From NCBI GenBank assembly GCA_045540055.1, contig JAZQGO010000014.1, positions 4,426 through 68,425 on the forward strand: a DNA stretch of 64,000 nucleotides, read 5' to 3'. Of the stretch, positions 42,796-51,652 are shown one piece after another. The position numbers and the translations under genes were made by a program. Source of the stretch: SIG565 sp045540055. GTDB lineage: Bacteria; Bacillota; Clostridia; Oscillospirales; Acutalibacteraceae. Under the pieces are notes generated by a model. The model searched no databases. It was not told the origin of the DNA and saw only the letters and a program-made list of their open reading frames with translations. The first letter of the stretch is position 1, and every line of letters starts with the position of its first letter.

Positions 42796-43788
42796 CTAAA
42801 TTAACTTTTTGAACTCATCGGTAGTTAACTCCTTAATTTCATAACTGCCGATACTATTTACAAATATTCCCGAAATACTGCCTGAAGATGATTTTTTGTC
42901 GTGAACAAGATTTTCTGCGACAGCTTCTTTATCATAAATGTATTCTGTAGGAAGACCGATTTTTTTTAGCACAGGCAAAAGTCTCGCTTTTACCGACTCA
43001 CTACAGACAAGTAGCATACCAAGTGCCACACATTCGCCGTGATACAGATTTTCATATTCGGCGCTCTCAATAGCGTGACCGATTGTATGACCAAAATTAA
43101 GAATTTTACGAAGACCGTTCTCACGCTCATCGTTTTCAACAACAAATCTTTTAATCATTAAAGATTTTTCAATGATTGTATCGATATTTTGCTCAATATC
43201 GTTGTTTTCAATTAGCTCAAATAAATCTTTATCACTTGTAAGACTCATTTTTACCGCCTCGGCCATGCCGTTTGCGAACTGACGCTCGGGCAAGGTTTTA
43301 AGAACATCGGGGTCGATAAGTACTTTTTTAGGCTGATAGAAAGCGCCGACGATGTTTTTATATGAATCAAGGTTTATAGCAACCTTACCGCCGATAGACG
43401 AGTCAACCTGTGACAAAAGCGTCGTGGGAATATTATAAAAATCAATACCGCGCATAAAGGATGCCGCCGCATAACCTGATATGTCACCTACAACACCGCC
43501 GCCGACCGCAACGACACAGTCTTTACGGTTGAAATTATGTTTAAGCATGGTGCGGCAAAGCTCCTCAAAAACGGGAAAGGTTTTGCTTTCCTCACCCTGC
43601 TTAATAATTACAATAACGGGATTCAGGCACTGCTGAGCAATACATTCGGCATATTCAGCAGGTACACCGTCATCGGTAACAATAAGGACATTGCGATTAA
43701 GATTGAGCAGATGACCGGCATTATTTAAAACACCACGCTCAATAATAATGTCATAACTTCTGTCTCCTAAATTCAAAGCGACTGTCAT
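42796..43788 (-). CDS. aroB: 3-dehydroquinate synthase
   Basis: 330-residue NAD- and zinc-dependent enzyme that cyclises DAHP to 3-dehydroquinate. It shows VAVGGGVVGDISGYAAASFMRG, IPTTLLSQVDSSIGGKVAIN, and the metal site NFGHTIGHAIE with a later YHGECVALGM. Slightly shorter than average (about 350). Tightly spaced between pheA and aroE-aroK (9-10 bp gaps). Confidence 0.95.
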   Translation of the reverse strand: MTVALNLGDRSYDIIIERGVLNNAGHLLNLNRNVLIVTDDGVPAEYAECIAQQCLNPVIVIIKQGEESKTFPVFEELCRTMLKHNFNRKDCVVAVGGGVVGDISGYAAASFMRGIDFYNIPTTLLSQVDSSIGGKVAINLDSYKNIVGAFYQPKKVLIDPDVLKTLPERQFANGMAEAVKMSLTSDKDLFELIENNDIEQNIDTIIEKSLMIKRFVVENDERENGLRKILNFGHTIGHAIESAEYENLYHGECVALGMLLVCSESVKARLLPVLKKIGLPTEYIYDKEAVAENLVHDKKSSSGSISGIFVNSIGSYEIKELTTDEFKKLI

Positions 43789-43797
43789 AAATACCTC

Positions 43798-44895
43798 TTA
43801 TTTTAAATCAATGTGATTGTAGAATGAGCCTGCGACCTTTAGCTTATCGCAGAATTCCGATAACTCATTTAGCATCATCTTACCGTCTTCGGTATTAACA
43901 TTACCCTCAAGCTCAACATAGAAATAATATTTCCAAAGTAGATTCTTCATTGAACGGCTTCTGAGTGTTCTCATGTTAAATTTATGATGACCGATTACGT
44001 TGATGGCCTTTGCAAGTGCGCTGGCTTCATCGCGTACGGTAAACAGAATAATTGAATGATTGTCGGGCTTGTTTACCGTCTTAATATGTTCTGCACGAGA
44101 AAGCACTGCAAAACGGGTTGTATTTACATGACTTTCATTAATGTTTGAATCAAGCACCTTAAGGCCGTATAGCTTGGCGGTCTCACTGCTGGCAATAGCT
44201 GCGGTTGACTTATCGTTTGCCTCGGCAACCTGTTGAGCGGCAATGGCGGTATTATCACTCATAACAGCATCAAAGCCGTGAGAGCGAATATAGTTGTTGC
44301 ATTGCTCAAGCGCCTGCATATGACTAATAACACGCTTGACATCAGAAATTTCAGCGTCCGCGACACCTAAAAGATTTTGAGAAACCGACAACTCATATAC
44401 GCCGTTTACATACAGGCTACCCGAGAAAATCAGGTCAATTACCTGACCGACCTCACCCGCACTACTGTTTTCAATCGGTAAAACCGCACAGTCACATTCA
44501 CCATCAACTACCGCCCTGTAGGCCTCGCTGAAATTAGGAAAAGCAATTCTCTGGCCTTCCTTAAATATTTTACCTGCCGCAATGTGAGCAAAGGCGCCCT
44601 CAACACCGCTATAGGCAATCTTCATACCCGAAAGCAGCTTATGCTGATAATTACGGGAAATCTTCATTACATCACGCAGGAAATTAACGTAATAGCCTGT
44701 ATATGCCTCGTTTTCTATAAGCCTAGAGTTATTTTGAATTATTGCTTCCTCTCGCGAAGCGTCATAAATGGGTAGACCCATTTCTTTTTTGTAATCCGCT
44801 ACCATTTCTGCGGCCTGCATACGCTCACAGAAGAGTCCCGCCATCTCTTTGTCAATTTTATTGATTTTTTCTCGTGCAATTTCGAGTTTGTTCAT
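43798..44895 (-). CDS. pheA: Bifunctional chorismate mutase/prephenate dehydratase
   Basis: P-protein of 365 residues, leading to phenylalanine. The AroQ-type mutase helix bundle (1-90) begins LEIAREKINKIDKEMAGLF. The dehydratase domain (about 92-275) has AYSGVEGAFAHIAA, LPIENSSAGEVGQV and NTTRFAVL. A C-terminal ACT domain (about 285-360) suggests feedback by Phe, although the usual ESRP motif reads RSRS. Its start codon overlaps the aminotransferase stop. Confidence 0.93.
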   Translation of the reverse strand: MNKLEIAREKINKIDKEMAGLFCERMQAAEMVADYKKEMGLPIYDASREEAIIQNNSRLIENEAYTGYYVNFLRDVMKISRNYQHKLLSGMKIAYSGVEGAFAHIAAGKIFKEGQRIAFPNFSEAYRAVVDGECDCAVLPIENSSAGEVGQVIDLIFSGSLYVNGVYELSVSQNLLGVADAEISDVKRVISHMQALEQCNNYIRSHGFDAVMSDNTAIAAQQVAEANDKSTAAIASSETAKLYGLKVLDSNINESHVNTTRFAVLSRAEHIKTVNKPDNHSIILFTVRDEASALAKAINVIGHHKFNMRTLRSRSMKNLLWKYYFYVELEGNVNTEDGKMMLNELSEFCDKLKVAGSFYNHIDLK

Positions 44896-46091
44896 TAAAA
44901 TTCTCCGTTCTTGTATCCATCAGCAAGCTTTTTGAAGGCTGGTAATGAATTGATAATTTGCTCGGTCGAAACACAGTAAGAAATTCTTACATAGCCTTCA
45001 TATCCAAAGCTATCACTCGGAACTAACAAAAGCTCAAATTTCTTTGCATTTTCGCAGAACCTGTTAGCATCAGCCTCAAGCGCCTTAACAAATAAATAAA
45101 ATGCGCCGTCGGGCCGCGCCAGCTCAAAGCCGTACTCACGCAGCGCCTGACACAGTATGTCACGGTTTTTCTTATAAACTTCAATATCGGCAGTCATACC
45201 AAGACAGTGCGGTATAACACGCTGAAACAGGCTTGAAGCACAAACATATCCAAGCGCCCTGCCCGCACCTGCAACTGCATCAAATATAAGCGCAGGGTCT
45301 GCCGATTTATCAGAAATTAAAATATAACCAATTCTTTCTCCCGGAAGTGAGAGCGATTTGCTAAACGAATAGCAAACGATTGTATTGTTATAAAAATTCG
45401 GTACAAACGGTACCTCAATATCATCGTAAACAAGTTCTCTGTAAGGCTCGTCCGAAATCAAGAAAATGGGATGACCGAAATCTTTTTCGCACTCTCTTAA
45501 AACTTCTGACAGTTTTTCAATTGTGGCTTTTGAAAATACCACACCGGAAGGATTACAGGGGGAATTTATAACTACTGCCTTCGTGTGCTCGTTAATTGCA
45601 GATTTTAATTCAGCAAAATCAATTTGAAAATCCGACTCACGGCATTTAACAACCTTCATTTTTGCACCCGAATTTTCAATAAACACCTTATATTCCGGGA
45701 AGAACGGTGCGAATACAATTATTTCATCATTTTTTTCGGAAATTGCTTTAAATGTTATAGTTAAAGCTGCGGCGGCACCTGTAGTAAAATAGATATTAGC
45801 ACCACTAAAGGTAGTATCATATGTATCGTTTAGCCACTTTGCAACCGTATTTCTGACAGCCATATCGCCCGGTGCTGAGGTATAACCGTGAAGCTTGACT
45901 GAATCCTCTTCAGCTATCAATTTCTTTATAGTTTCATCGACAATCACAGGCGCAGCCACGCTTGGATTACCAAGGCTAAAGTCAAAAACATTTTCTCTAC
46001 CTATCTCGGCGGCACGCTTATTACCGTATTCAAACATCTCACGAATGACAGACCTGACCTGGCCTAAATTAACCATTTCCTTCGATAACAT
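44895..46091 (-). CDS. PLP-dependent aminotransferase (aspartate/aromatic type)
   Basis: Fold-type I aminotransferase, 398 residues. Motifs are FDFSLGNPSV near 40, the TTGAAAALT loop, NSPCNPSG, SDEPYRELVY, the PLP lysine in CYSFSKSLSLPGERIGY near 240, and the carboxylate-binding RISYC near 375. As first gene of the aromatic operon it probably aminates phenylpyruvate or 4-hydroxyphenylpyruvate (inference), though the family also includes aspartate and alanine aminotransferases. The ATG at 46091 follows GAGGTG; a GTG three codons upstream overlaps that RBS. Confidence 0.88.
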   Translation of the reverse strand: MLSKEMVNLGQVRSVIREMFEYGNKRAAEIGRENVFDFSLGNPSVAAPVIVDETIKKLIAEEDSVKLHGYTSAPGDMAVRNTVAKWLNDTYDTTFSGANIYFTTGAAAALTITFKAISEKNDEIIVFAPFFPEYKVFIENSGAKMKVVKCRESDFQIDFAELKSAINEHTKAVVINSPCNPSGVVFSKATIEKLSEVLRECEKDFGHPIFLISDEPYRELVYDDIEVPFVPNFYNNTIVCYSFSKSLSLPGERIGYILISDKSADPALIFDAVAGAGRALGYVCASSLFQRVIPHCLGMTADIEVYKKNRDILCQALREYGFELARPDGAFYLFVKALEADANRFCENAKKFELLLVPSDSFGYEGYVRISYCVSTEQIINSLPAFKKLADGYKNGEF

Positions 46092-46131
46092 ATATATCAC
46101 CTCAGATAATATAATAAATCCATAATATAAT

Positions 46132-46160
46132 AGTATAACTTTTTATAGTTTGAGTGTCAA
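46132..46160 (-). promoter_or_regulatory. Promoter of the aromatic operon
   Basis: Minus-strand TTGACA (46155-46160) and TATACT (46132-46137), 17 bp spacing. The leader would be only about 35 nt, leaving no room for a T-box or attenuator. Confidence 0.8.
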
Positions 46161-46188
46161 TAAATTACAAAAAATTTTTTATATAAAT

Positions 46189-46218
46189 AAAAAAGCACCA
46201 ACCATAAGGTTAGTGCTT
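46189..46218 (-). terminator. Minus-strand terminator upstream of the aromatic operon
   Basis: AAGCACTAACC and GGTTGGTGCTT pair with one mismatch over TTAT and run into TTTTTTATT on the minus strand. It insulates the aro promoter from upstream transcription. Confidence 0.75.
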
Positions 46219-46291
46219 AATATTTTGAAAAGGTTGCATAAATTCAAAGTCTTTTGATTTTTGCCCTATGTGTTCAAACGACTGCATATTT

Positions 46292-46420
46292 AGTTATATT
46301 GAAACCTTGCGGTTTCAGTAATATTATATTCGCCCCTAAAACTCGCGAAGCGAATATCACTTGGACGAAGTCCAAATATCATTGCCTAGCAATATAATTC
46401 TCCGTAAGGCGAATATAACT
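46292..46420. repeat. String-of-hairpins repeat element with terminal inverted repeats
   Basis: Outer arms AGTTATATT (46292-46300) and AATATAACT (46412-46420) enclose at least four perfect small hairpins: GAAACC-TTGC-GGTTTC, ATATTCGC/GCGAATAT (46326-46357), TTGGAC-GAA-GTCCAA and ATTGC-CTA-GCAAT, plus an imperfect one near 46397-46414. This is REP/BIME-like. I believe similar arrays are scattered in gut Clostridia genomes, but copy number here cannot be checked from one window. Confidence 0.65.
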
Positions 46421-46421
46421 G

Positions 46422-46453
46422 AAAAACCGACTTGTCGAAACAAGTCGGTTTTT
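46422..46453 (-). terminator. Terminator of tRNA-Gly
   Basis: AAAAACCGACTTG and CAAGTCGGTTTTT form a 13-bp stem one base past the tRNA 3' end (minus strand); T runs on both strands. Confidence 0.9.
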
Positions 46454-46454
46454 C

Positions 46455-46529
46455 TGGAGCGGGTGATGGGAATCGAACCCACACGACCAGCTTGGAAGGC
46501 TGGGATTCTAGCCATTGAACTACACCCGC
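46455..46529 (-). tRNA. tRNA-Gly (anticodon UCC)
   Basis: The 75-base reverse complement folds as a cloverleaf: acceptor GCGGGTG/CACCCGC, D arm with AGTTCAATGGCTA, anticodon loop CTTCCAA giving UCC, T loop GGTTCGATTCC, discriminator T and an encoded CCA. Confidence 0.97.
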
Positions 46530-46546
46530 ATTTTTCGGCAAGGACT

Positions 46547-46575
46547 ATAATAACATAATCCCTGCCGTTAGTCAA
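46547..46575 (-). promoter_or_regulatory. Promoter for tRNA-Gly
   Basis: Minus-strand TTGACT (46570-46575) and TATTAT (46547-46552), 17 bp spacing, 18 bp before the tRNA 5' end. Confidence 0.7.
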
Positions 46576-46588
46576 GCGTAAAATTAAA

Positions 46589-48859
46589 TTATTTATAGGA
46601 AATAACAAAATCTTTTTTATAGGTTACGTCAATTTTTGAAATAACCTTATCGCAGTTATCGATAATAATATCAACAATTTTATCTTCAATATTTTTTCTT
46701 ATCTTCTTGCGAAGCTCACGCGCACCCGATTTAGCACCGACAGAAGATTCAGCTAAATATTCGCAAACCGATTTATCATATGACATATTGATATTCTTTT
46801 CACTCATAACCGCCTTTAACTCCTCCAACATAAGCGCAGAAATCTTTACAAGACTTTCTTCGCTTAAAGGTGAAAAGACGACTATTTCATCGATTCTCGC
46901 TAAAAATTCAGGGCGTAAAAACTCACTGAGTGCTTTCATAGCCTTATCCTTAGAAACGTCGGCTGCACTCTTGGCAAAACCAACGGCACCTCCCTGTTTG
47001 TCACTGCCTGCGTTGGAGGTCATAACGATGATGGTATTTTCAAAATTAACCACTCTACCCTGCGCATCTGTAACACGACCGTCGTCGAAAATCTGTAACA
47101 GAATATTAAGAACATCGGGATGCGCTTTCTCGATTTCATCAAGCAGAATAACCGAATACGGCTTGCGCCTTACCTTCTCGGTCAACTGACCCGCTTCATC
47201 ATAACCGACATATCCGGGAGGCGCACCAATTAAGCGAGAAACCGAATGTTTTTCCATAAACTCGGACATATCAAGTCTAATCATGGTTTCGGGGGTTGAG
47301 AAAAGCTGTTCGGATAATACCTTAACAAGCTCGGTTTTACCAACACCCGTAGGGCCTACAAATATAAATGATGCAGGTCTGCGATGTGCCGTTGTCTGAA
47401 CACGTGAGCGCCTTACCGCCGCAGCAACACCGTGTGCCGCCTCATCCTGACCGATGATACGTTTCTTAATTTCGGCTTCAAGGCAGGCGAGCTTTTTAAG
47501 GTCACTCTCCTGAATTTTCGCGGCAGGAATACCCGTCCAAAGCTCAATAACCGTTGCTACATCCATATCGGTTACTACCCTGTTTGATGCAGGCTCATAG
47601 AGTGATGCGGCATCGTTTTTATACTTTTCAAGTGCAGCCTTACGATTTGCCAGCTTTTCATAATCGGGGTTATCCAATTCAGCCTCTAAAGACTCAATTT
47701 CAATTGTCGTCTCTTTGATTTTCTTATTTACCGCATACAGCTCGTCAACAGCCTTGTTTGCAAGGCTGGCACACGCACAGGCCTCATCAAGAAGGTCGAT
47801 TGCCTTATCGGGTAAAAATCTATCATTAACATAGCGCTCTGATAAATGAACAATTCGTCTTACCAAATCGTCAGAAACAGTTACATTATGGAAGCCTTCG
47901 TAATAGCCCTTGACACCTAAAAGAATATTTTCGGCATCTGTGAGTGAAGGCTCCTCTACGGTAATTGGCTGAAAACGTCGCTCAAGTGCGGCATCCTTTT
48001 CAATATACTTACGATATTCCTTAAAGGTGGTTGCGCCGATAACCTGAATTTCACCACGCGACAAGGCGGGTTTAAGTATATTTGCGGCATTCATTGAGCC
48101 TTCGGCAGAATCACCTGCACCGACTAAATTGTGAATTTCATCAATGAATAATATAATGTTGCCTTCATTTTTAATTTCTTCAATAAGGCCCTTAACACGG
48201 CTTTCAAACTGACCACTGAACTGTGTACCTGCAACAAGTCCCGTTAAATCAAGCAAATAAATTTCCTTATCAAGAAGTCGTGCGGGTGCCTGAGAGTTAA
48301 CTATCATCAAGGCAAGACCTTCTGCAATAGCAGTTTTACCGACGCCGGGCTCACCGATTAAGCAAGGGTTATTTTTAGAACGGCGTGACAAAATCTGAAT
48401 TGCACGCGAAAGCTCATCATCGCGGCCTATTATGGCGTCAAGCTTACCTGTACGGGCTTTCTCGGTGAGATTAGTGCAATACTGATCAATAAAACGGCGT
48501 TTTTTCTTTTTCGGCGTATCCTTCTTTTCATCCGCCTTGTTATTATCGTCTACCTTATCATTTGCGGTAGTATCGCCAAAAAGGTTATTTAAAAACGGAA
48601 AAGTAGGTGCAGTACCGAGTGCGAAGGCATCCTCATCGTCCGACTCTTCATTAAGCGCCATAATGTCCATAAATTGCTCGCTCATCTGCTCGATATCTTC
48701 ATCTGATATATTCATTTTTTTAAGCATATCGTCTATGGGCTTTATGCCTAACTCCTTAGCACATACAAGGCATAAGCCCTGTGGACCCGAATTTGCCTTT
48801 GCTGGATCCGAGATAAAGACCACAGCAGGTCTTTTGTTACACTTTGAACACAGTTTCAT
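46589..48859 (-). CDS. clpE: ClpE-like Clp protease ATP-binding subunit
   Basis: 756-residue Hsp100 unfoldase. The N-terminus is a zinc finger (CSKCNKRPA at 4-12, CLVCAKELG near 30) instead of the double Clp-N repeat, which marks the ClpE type over ClpC. An acidic/basic linker leads to AAA domain 1 (Walker A GEPGVGKT near 170), a middle coiled-coil region near 400, and AAA domain 2 (GPTGVGKT near 510). A GGAVGF loop suits ClpP docking. It is the last protein gene of the long ruvC-to-clpE minus-strand cluster. No CtsR or McsAB genes are adjacent. Confidence 0.9.
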   Translation of the reverse strand: MKLCSKCNKRPAVVFISDPAKANSGPQGLCLVCAKELGIKPIDDMLKKMNISDEDIEQMSEQFMDIMALNEESDDEDAFALGTAPTFPFLNNLFGDTTANDKVDDNNKADEKKDTPKKKKRRFIDQYCTNLTEKARTGKLDAIIGRDDELSRAIQILSRRSKNNPCLIGEPGVGKTAIAEGLALMIVNSQAPARLLDKEIYLLDLTGLVAGTQFSGQFESRVKGLIEEIKNEGNIILFIDEIHNLVGAGDSAEGSMNAANILKPALSRGEIQVIGATTFKEYRKYIEKDAALERRFQPITVEEPSLTDAENILLGVKGYYEGFHNVTVSDDLVRRIVHLSERYVNDRFLPDKAIDLLDEACACASLANKAVDELYAVNKKIKETTIEIESLEAELDNPDYEKLANRKAALEKYKNDAASLYEPASNRVVTDMDVATVIELWTGIPAAKIQESDLKKLACLEAEIKKRIIGQDEAAHGVAAAVRRSRVQTTAHRRPASFIFVGPTGVGKTELVKVLSEQLFSTPETMIRLDMSEFMEKHSVSRLIGAPPGYVGYDEAGQLTEKVRRKPYSVILLDEIEKAHPDVLNILLQIFDDGRVTDAQGRVVNFENTIIVMTSNAGSDKQGGAVGFAKSAADVSKDKAMKALSEFLRPEFLARIDEIVVFSPLSEESLVKISALMLEELKAVMSEKNINMSYDKSVCEYLAESSVGAKSGARELRKKIRKNIEDKIVDIIIDNCDKVISKIDVTYKKDFVISYK

Positions 48860-48883
48860 TTTAGAACTAAATCTCCTTTAAAC

Positions 48884-49570
48884 TTAGAAAATACCCGGTA
48901 AAAAGCTGAGTATCGCATTGTATAATTTGGCCTCACTGACCGCCGTGTTTGTAAAAAATAAAAATCCACCGGTCAATGAAATCAAAAACGAGGTTAACAG
49001 AATAAATATTATAGCATAAATTGCGCCATTTACAAGACCTAAAATTCCACCAAGAAATCTATTCAGCTTGCCTACTATGCTAAATGAGAAAATTTTATCC
49101 AACAGTTTAGTTATTAGCTTAGCCGCAAAAGAGAAAACCACAAAGAGTATCAGTGATGTTATAACCTTGACAAAGGATACTGCAATCGGCTTTACGGCAT
49201 CTTCGCTTACCCTAACCGCAACTGAATGCGCCGTATCGACATCGGCAACACTTATTTCAAAATCCGACTGTTTAGCACCGTTACTGTTTCTTATAAAGGC
49301 AGGCAAAGCTTGCCAAATGCTTTTTGAAAGGCCTTCTTCTGTTTCATTTATACCCTCGGTGATTGCTTTTTCAATAGAAGTTACAACACCGGGCTCAACG
49401 GCCTTTTCATAAACATAATCAGCAATGGGAGCGCTTAGTGACATTGACGCGAATATCGCAACAAGAAAGACTACAATCACAGACACCGATTTAACAAAGC
49501 CTTTTTTAGCAGTAATAATAATTGATAAAACAAAAATTGCAACAATAATTAAATCAAGAATTAAAGCCAC
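48884..49570 (-). CDS. CvpA-family membrane protein
   Basis: 228-residue integral membrane protein of the CvpA (colicin V production) family, with about four hydrophobic helices and a loop domain at about 60-115. The N-terminal DLIIVAIFVLSIIITAKKGFVKS and later KLNRFLGGILGLVNGAIYAI blocks are typical. Function in Gram-positive bacteria is unknown. It lies 10 bp after the DUF5711-like gene and 24 bp before clpE. Confidence 0.88.
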   Translation of the reverse strand: MALILDLIIVAIFVLSIIITAKKGFVKSVSVIVVFLVAIFASMSLSAPIADYVYEKAVEPGVVTSIEKAITEGINETEEGLSKSIWQALPAFIRNSNGAKQSDFEISVADVDTAHSVAVRVSEDAVKPIAVSFVKVITSLILFVVFSFAAKLITKLLDKIFSFSIVGKLNRFLGGILGLVNGAIYAIIFILLTSFLISLTGGFLFFTNTAVSEAKLYNAILSFLPGIF

Positions 49571-49580
49571 ACGATTACTC

Positions 49581-50891
49581 CTATTCTAAATAAATTTTAT
49601 CGGCAGAATTATCGGTTAATGCTACGGCATTATGATGTGATATCGGCATAATCCTGACAACACCAAATGTGCATTCGCCCTCAGCAACTGACTCACCGTC
49701 CACCGAATATAAATATATTGTTTTGTCGCTTAAAATATAAATGTATTCTCCCTTAAAAGCAACATCGGTAATTTCACAGTTTATATCAAACTCTGAAATT
49801 TTTTCACCCTTATTATTGAATATATAGGCGGTATTGCTACCTTTATTACTGTTATGGCCCGCAATTAAAAGCGTGTGCCTTGAAGTAGTACGGCTATAAA
49901 TTAAATCTTTTTCGGTATCAAAGGCTATATTTTCAAAGGAATTCCATCTGAAGAACTCAATTTTATTTTCAAATACTGCGTAAAATGTTCTTAAATTATC
50001 AGAATCTACATTAAGCAAAACTTTATTTTCAAAGGTTTTTGAAAATATGGGAGTAGCAGAATTATTATCAACCTCGAGTACAACAAGCTTTGAAACATAG
50101 GTTCCTTTTTGAGCGTTAATTGCTGATAGAACCAATTTATTACCGTTATCAGAAAGTAAAATATCGTTAATGATATAATTTGCGCAGAACCACTCAAATA
50201 TTTTTTTACCCTTTTTATTATATACAGCAACCTCAGATGAATACCCGTCTGATTGTGTAGCTATGGCAAATGTACCATCACGAGCAATAGCCGCAGTTAA
50301 AATATCATTTTCGGTTTCTGCCCCAAATAATTTCTTCTCAAAATTATATACTGAATATTCCTTTCCGCCCTGTGTGAAAATCATAAATCGTGCATCAGAG
50401 ATTGCGACCAAGGGGCGCTCATAACCGTGCTGATAATTAAAGACCGATTTACCGGTTTTTTGATTATAACCGCTTACATGCGTTGGTGTGACGGTGATAA
50501 AAACATTATTCATTTGTACCGAATTTATAAGCGAGCCGCCTGTAATTGCTGAAGGATAGCCACCTTCAGAGCCCGTAGAGGCGACCGCATTTTGTAAAAA
50601 TTCAAATATACCGGTCGGCAGACTGACCGAAGTAATAACAACAGCTGCAATTGCTAAGACAACCAGAGATAATATCACCTGTCTACGTCTTTTATTGCGT
50701 AGCTTATTACCTCTGATAATACGCACCTTTTTCGGCGTTGGCTTATTATCGACGCCTTTATTTTCCTTCTGGGTGGTTTCCTTTTCTTTATTCGCGCGGG
50801 TGTTCTTTGGCACCATCTTAATATCGTCGGTGTATGTATTTTTAATATTCTTTTTTGCTTTTTTAACCTTTTTCTTTTTATATTCCGGCAT
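49581..50891 (-). CDS. Membrane-anchored beta-propeller-like protein (DUF5711 type)
   Basis: 436-residue protein of unknown function. A very basic cytoplasmic N-terminus (1-70, Lys/Arg/Asn-rich) leads to one transmembrane helix (about 72-92) and an extracellular domain of about 340 residues. That domain has repeated short strand patterns (for example AVYNKKGKKIF, AYIFNNKGEKISEF, IYLYSVDGES) suggesting a WD/PQQ-like propeller. The resemblance is to the DUF5711 family; no enzymatic motif is seen. Neighbours are cvpA and truA, a recurring Clostridia neighbourhood as far as I recall. Confidence 0.75.
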   Translation of the reverse strand: MPEYKKKKVKKAKKNIKNTYTDDIKMVPKNTRANKEKETTQKENKGVDNKPTPKKVRIIRGNKLRNKRRRQVILSLVVLAIAAVVITSVSLPTGIFEFLQNAVASTGSEGGYPSAITGGSLINSVQMNNVFITVTPTHVSGYNQKTGKSVFNYQHGYERPLVAISDARFMIFTQGGKEYSVYNFEKKLFGAETENDILTAAIARDGTFAIATQSDGYSSEVAVYNKKGKKIFEWFCANYIINDILLSDNGNKLVLSAINAQKGTYVSKLVVLEVDNNSATPIFSKTFENKVLLNVDSDNLRTFYAVFENKIEFFRWNSFENIAFDTEKDLIYSRTTSRHTLLIAGHNSNKGSNTAYIFNNKGEKISEFDINCEITDVAFKGEYIYILSDKTIYLYSVDGESVAEGECTFGVVRIMPISHHNAVALTDNSADKIYLE

Positions 50892-50905
50892 CGAAATTGA
50901 CCTCT

Positions 50906-51640
50906 TTAATAAAATACTCTGTTAAGATAAAGTGCGTGCGGCGGAAGTGTAGCGCCTGCTCTTTCACGCCGTTTGGAGTTTATAATTTCAACTACTTCGT
51001 CATTGCTGATTTTTCCTTTAGACACGTCAAGCGCCGTGCCCGCAATTATTCTCACCATATTATACAAAAAGCCGTCAGCAGTAATTTTAAGGCAGAGAAT
51101 GTCACCCTGACGCTCAACCTCACACGAGGACACCGTCCTTACGGTATCTTGAACGGTGCGTTTGCTTGAAGAAAAGCCGCAAAAATCATATTTGCCGATA
51201 ATTTGCTTACAAAACTCAGACATTAGTTCATCATTAAGCTTATTCGGCACAGACAGTACATACTTTTTCAAGAACGGATTAGGAGTTTCACCGTCATAAA
51301 ACTTATAAATATATTCCTTACCCTTGGCGCTGTATCTTGCGTGAAAATCGTCAGATACCTTCGTACAGTCAAGTACGGCTATATCATCGGGTAAGACGGC
51401 GTTAAGGCCCTTGATAAATGCCGAAACAGGCAGCACGTGCTCAACATCAAAATGGCAGTAAAACTCGTTAGCATGCACGCCTGCATCGGTTCGGCTACAG
51501 CCTGTAACACCGACATTTTCCTTGGTCAACGTCCCCAGTTTTTCACACAGCACCTGCTGAACGGTTATACCGTTAGGTTGAACCTGCCAACCGTGATATG
51601 CCGTACCGTCATATGAAATTTTTAGCAAAAATCTACTCAT
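50906..51640 (-). CDS. truA: tRNA pseudouridine(38-40) synthase TruA
   Basis: 244-residue pseudouridine synthase modifying positions 38-40 of tRNA. It begins with the typical YDGTAYHGWQVQPNG, has the catalytic aspartate in CSRTDAGVHA near 52, and ends with FLYNMVRIIAGT and LPPHALYL. Directly downstream of ecfT (12 bp), the usual ecf-truA arrangement of Firmicutes. Confidence 0.96.
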   Translation of the reverse strand: MSRFLLKISYDGTAYHGWQVQPNGITVQQVLCEKLGTLTKENVGVTGCSRTDAGVHANEFYCHFDVEHVLPVSAFIKGLNAVLPDDIAVLDCTKVSDDFHARYSAKGKEYIYKFYDGETPNPFLKKYVLSVPNKLNDELMSEFCKQIIGKYDFCGFSSSKRTVQDTVRTVSSCEVERQGDILCLKITADGFLYNMVRIIAGTALDVSKGKISNDEVVEIINSKRRERAGATLPPHALYLNRVFY

Positions 51641-51652
51641 ATTTCACCAAAA

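Noticed and set aside
46092..46160. T-box or Trp/Phe attenuator of the aromatic operon
   Set aside because: The promoter lies about 40 bp from the first gene and no leader peptide or T-box motif is present.
46431..46440. TGTCGAA match to the Spo0A box
   Set aside because: It falls in the stem and loop of the tRNA-Gly terminator and is not near a promoter.
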